Assembly (NCBI RefSeq): GCF_000010985.1
Contig: NC_013939.1
Span: 1,083,501 to 1,147,500, forward strand
Reading direction: 5' to 3'
Length of the DNA: 64,000 nt
Source of the DNA: Deferribacter desulfuricans SSM1
Lineage (GTDB): Bacteria > Chrysiogenota > Deferribacteres > Deferribacterales > Deferribacteraceae
Every line of letters starts with the position of its first letter. The stretch's first letter is position 1. The notes beneath the pieces were generated by a model. That model was not told the origin of the DNA. It did no database searches and saw only the letters and a list, made by a program, of their open reading frames with translations. The position numbers and the translations under genes are program-made. Shown piece after piece: positions 62,436-64,000 of this stretch.

Positions 62436-63376
62436 AAATACCTTTCGATTTTATCCTGTTTTTTCCAATTTTCTATATTACTTTTAATCATGGTTTCCAA
62501 TTTCTGATCACTCAAAATTTTAGTTATTTGATCTTTAACCTCATCATAAGATAGTTTTTTCCCTTTTTTCTTATCGACAACCTTTAATATGTGGTAACCA
62601 AATTGGGATTTAAAAGGTTTACTAATTTTACCCACTTCAGTTTCAAAAGCAACTTTTTCAAATTCTGGTACAACCTTACCTCTAGTAATATAACCGAGAT
62701 CACCGCCCATTTTTGCAGAACCATCTTCAGAGTACTTTTTAGCTAAATCTTCAAAGTTTACACCTTTTTTAAGTTCACTATAAATTTTATCGATAAGTTT
62801 TTTTGCTTCTTCATCACTTCTTTTATCGCCAGTTAACAACACAATATGTTTAACATGTACACTATCTTTAATCACAAATTTATCTTTATTTTTATTATAA
62901 AAATCTTTTTTCTCTTGTTCACTTACAGTGATTTTAGATTTATATGAATCAAGCTGTTTTTTTACTAAAATATTCTTTTTTATTTTTTCTTTTAATTCAG
63001 TTTCCGTTAGGTTGTTTTTTTGTAAAGCATCTTTATACTCTTTATCAGTTTTAAACCCTGATTTGAGTTCATCTAGTTTTTTATTAACATCATTTTCAAT
63101 ACCTTTGTAAGTAAATGTTTTAGAATGCTGAGCTAAAACTTCTCTATCAATAAGTTGTTCCAATATCTTTTTCTTAATTTCAACTAACTGAGGATTGTTA
63201 AAATCCACGCTACTTGGTGCTATTCCATTTTTCAATAAAAGCTCTGCAATAACAGTATTTACTTCTGACTCATAAATTGCCTTTCCATTGACTTTTGCTG
63301 CAACCTTCTCTTCTGCAAAAGCAAAAGAAACAATAAAGATTGCCAATAAAAATCCTAAAATGATACTTCTTTTCAT
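62432..63376 (-). CDS. periplasmic peptidyl-prolyl isomerase, SurA/PpiC type
   Basis: 314 residues. Signal peptide MKRSIILGFLLAIFIVSFAFA. The N-terminal chaperone part is helical, with VAAKVNGKAIYESEVNTVIAEL. The parvulin domain (~175-270) has VKHIVLLTG, FEDLAKKYSEDGSAKMGGDLG and KSQFGYHILKV. It helps outer-membrane proteins fold in the periplasm. AAGGAG precedes the start. It is the first gene of the leftward operon that runs to the GT9 genes; no clear promoter could be defined in the gap upstream. Confidence 0.9.
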   Translation of the reverse strand: MKRSIILGFLLAIFIVSFAFAEEKVAAKVNGKAIYESEVNTVIAELLLKNGIAPSSVDFNNPQLVEIKKKILEQLIDREVLAQHSKTFTYKGIENDVNKKLDELKSGFKTDKEYKDALQKNNLTETELKEKIKKNILVKKQLDSYKSKITVSEQEKKDFYNKNKDKFVIKDSVHVKHIVLLTGDKRSDEEAKKLIDKIYSELKKGVNFEDLAKKYSEDGSAKMGGDLGYITRGKVVPEFEKVAFETEVGKISKPFKSQFGYHILKVVDKKKGKKLSYDEVKDQITKILSDQKLETMIKSNIENWKKQDKIERYL

Positions 63377-63579
63377 AACATGTTCTCCTTTTTCACATTA
63401 AAAATTAGCAAAATACATTGCTGTTTAAACTTTGATATAATTACACCTGAAAAGTTTTAAATCAAGCTAAATTTTTTCAAAACAAAAGAATTTTGCGTAA
63501 TAAAAGCAATCTATATTTAAATAAAAAATAAGCATACTATTTTACTATACTTGCAACAAATAATAGATTTACTTTAAAA

Positions 63580-63614
63580 TTTAAACTTTGAACGTTGAAC
63601 ATAGAACTTAGAAC
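63580..63614. repeat. five tandem heptamers, consensus NTNRAAC
   Basis: TTTAAAC, TTTGAAC, GTTGAAC, ATAGAAC and TTAGAAC follow each other without gaps, and a weaker unit follows. The array lies in the 249-base gap between two leftward genes, 11 bases after the DUF6701 gene's stop (63,626). The rest of that gap shows no gene, hairpin or clear promoter. Confidence 0.7.
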
Positions 63615-63625
63615 TTCGTAACTTA

Positions 63626-64000
63626 TTACTGTGGTGGTATTTCCTGCCAATCTATTATTATATCTCTACCTCTATAAATACCAAATGTTGCTGTACCACA
63701 AGATTCGTTATCATTCAAATAGTTATAAATAATAGATGAAGTATCAATGCAAATATCAACAGTTCCATAATTATTCTCACCAGGTGTAGTTAAGTGTAAG
63801 CTACCTTTACCTTCACTTATGCCAGTTACATTGTCTATTAAAGAGTTTCCGCTATTTAATTTGTCGGTGTAATTGTCCAATTTAAAATCATTAATACTTA
63901 AACTGTAGTGTGAATCATCAGTATTTAATACCCAATATTTCCCATCCCAATACTGGGTTTCTATATCTAATTCTAAATCTTCGGTTTCTGGGCCATAATT
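63626..64000 (-). CDS. DUF6701/MshQ-like protein, C-terminal part (5' end outside window)
   Basis: The frame is open from the window edge to TAA at 63,628-63,626, giving 124 residues; the ATG-independent frame shows it is not a short gene. The end GTATFGIYRGRDIIIDWQE closely recalls the closing motif RATFGIYRGNDRVIYWRE of DUF6701 proteins and MshQ, in pilus-linked clusters. The visible region is beta-rich and has two cysteines (near the end) that could form a disulfide. It is probably exported. The leftward genes after it start with their own ribosome-binding site, so it may close an upstream pilus operon. Confidence 0.7.
   Translation of the reverse strand, partial: NYGPETEDLELDIETQYWDGKYWVLNTDDSHYSLSINDFKLDNYTDKLNSGNSLIDNVTGISEGKGSLHLTTPGENNYGTVDICIDTSSIIYNYLNDNESCGTATFGIYRGRDIIIDWQEIPPQ

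Overview
The window is an AT-rich bacterial chromosome segment (roughly 30 % G+C by eye, not counted) with tightly packed, mostly overlapping genes. The gene content is that of a Gram-negative (diderm), respiratory, probably thermophilic bacterium: LPS heptosyltransferases, a YejM-like protein, Mla lipid transport, type IV pilus motors, futalosine-pathway menaquinone synthesis (mqnD), a small c-type cytochrome and an M29 aminopeptidase. This combination, together with low G+C, suggests Deferribacterota, perhaps near Deferribacter. That placement is an inference from recalled protein families, not from a search.

Region 1 (1-24,380, all + strand) is housekeeping in long overlapping runs: the 3' end of hfq, a DUF4416 gene, a diguanylate cyclase, a helical-repeat protein, ftsB, xseA, greA, a PilR-like sigma-54 activator, pgsA, a DUF362 ferredoxin, plsY, a complete riboflavin set (ribD, ribE, ribBA, ribH), nusB, tldD, a YhaM-like nuclease, uracil permease plus upp, a DUF502 protein, aroE and a pilB-pilT-pilC-pilS cluster. 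Region 2 (24,382-37,382) opens with a leftward Rrf2 regulator that has a clear promoter and an overlapping palindrome. Rightward genes follow: a lipoprotein, a NAGS-type acetyltransferase, tldE/pmbA, prfB without a programmed frameshift, alr, an Mla operon whose MCE protein seems to end in a beta-barrel, a MoaD-like protein, mqnD, a methyltransferase-like membrane protein, a lipid kinase and a hybrid histidine kinase.

Region 3 (37,400-46,000) is looser and carries four copies of an inverted-repeat element built on GTCATTGCGAG...GAAGCAATCT, all in gaps between genes; the first copy lies just before it, at 35.0 kb. Its genes include an AcuI-like reductase, an orphan substrate-binding protein, a formyltransferase-fold protein lacking a catalytic Asn, a DUF2207/LemA pair, a metallo-beta-lactamase protein, an epimerase and a PAP2 protein. 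Region 4 (45,951-52,647, - strand) is one operon: GDP-mannose synthesis (manC), two GT4 glycosyltransferases, a pseudokinase fused to a FapA/DUF342 domain, and a divergent MoaE. Region 5 (52,764-64,000) has an M29 aminopeptidase, an iron alcohol dehydrogenase, a lytic transglycosylase, metF, a radical SAM protein, then a leftward envelope block (YejM-like, two heptosyltransferases, DsrE-like, hemolysin III, cytochrome c, SurA-like) and the 3' end of a DUF6701/MshQ-like gene.

I saw no rRNA or tRNA gene, insertion sequence, prophage or CRISPR array, and no gap longer than 300 bases without a gene. The points most worth a second look are the pseudokinase-FapA fusion and its glycan operon, the MCE-barrel protein, the Rrf2 operator, and the repeat family.
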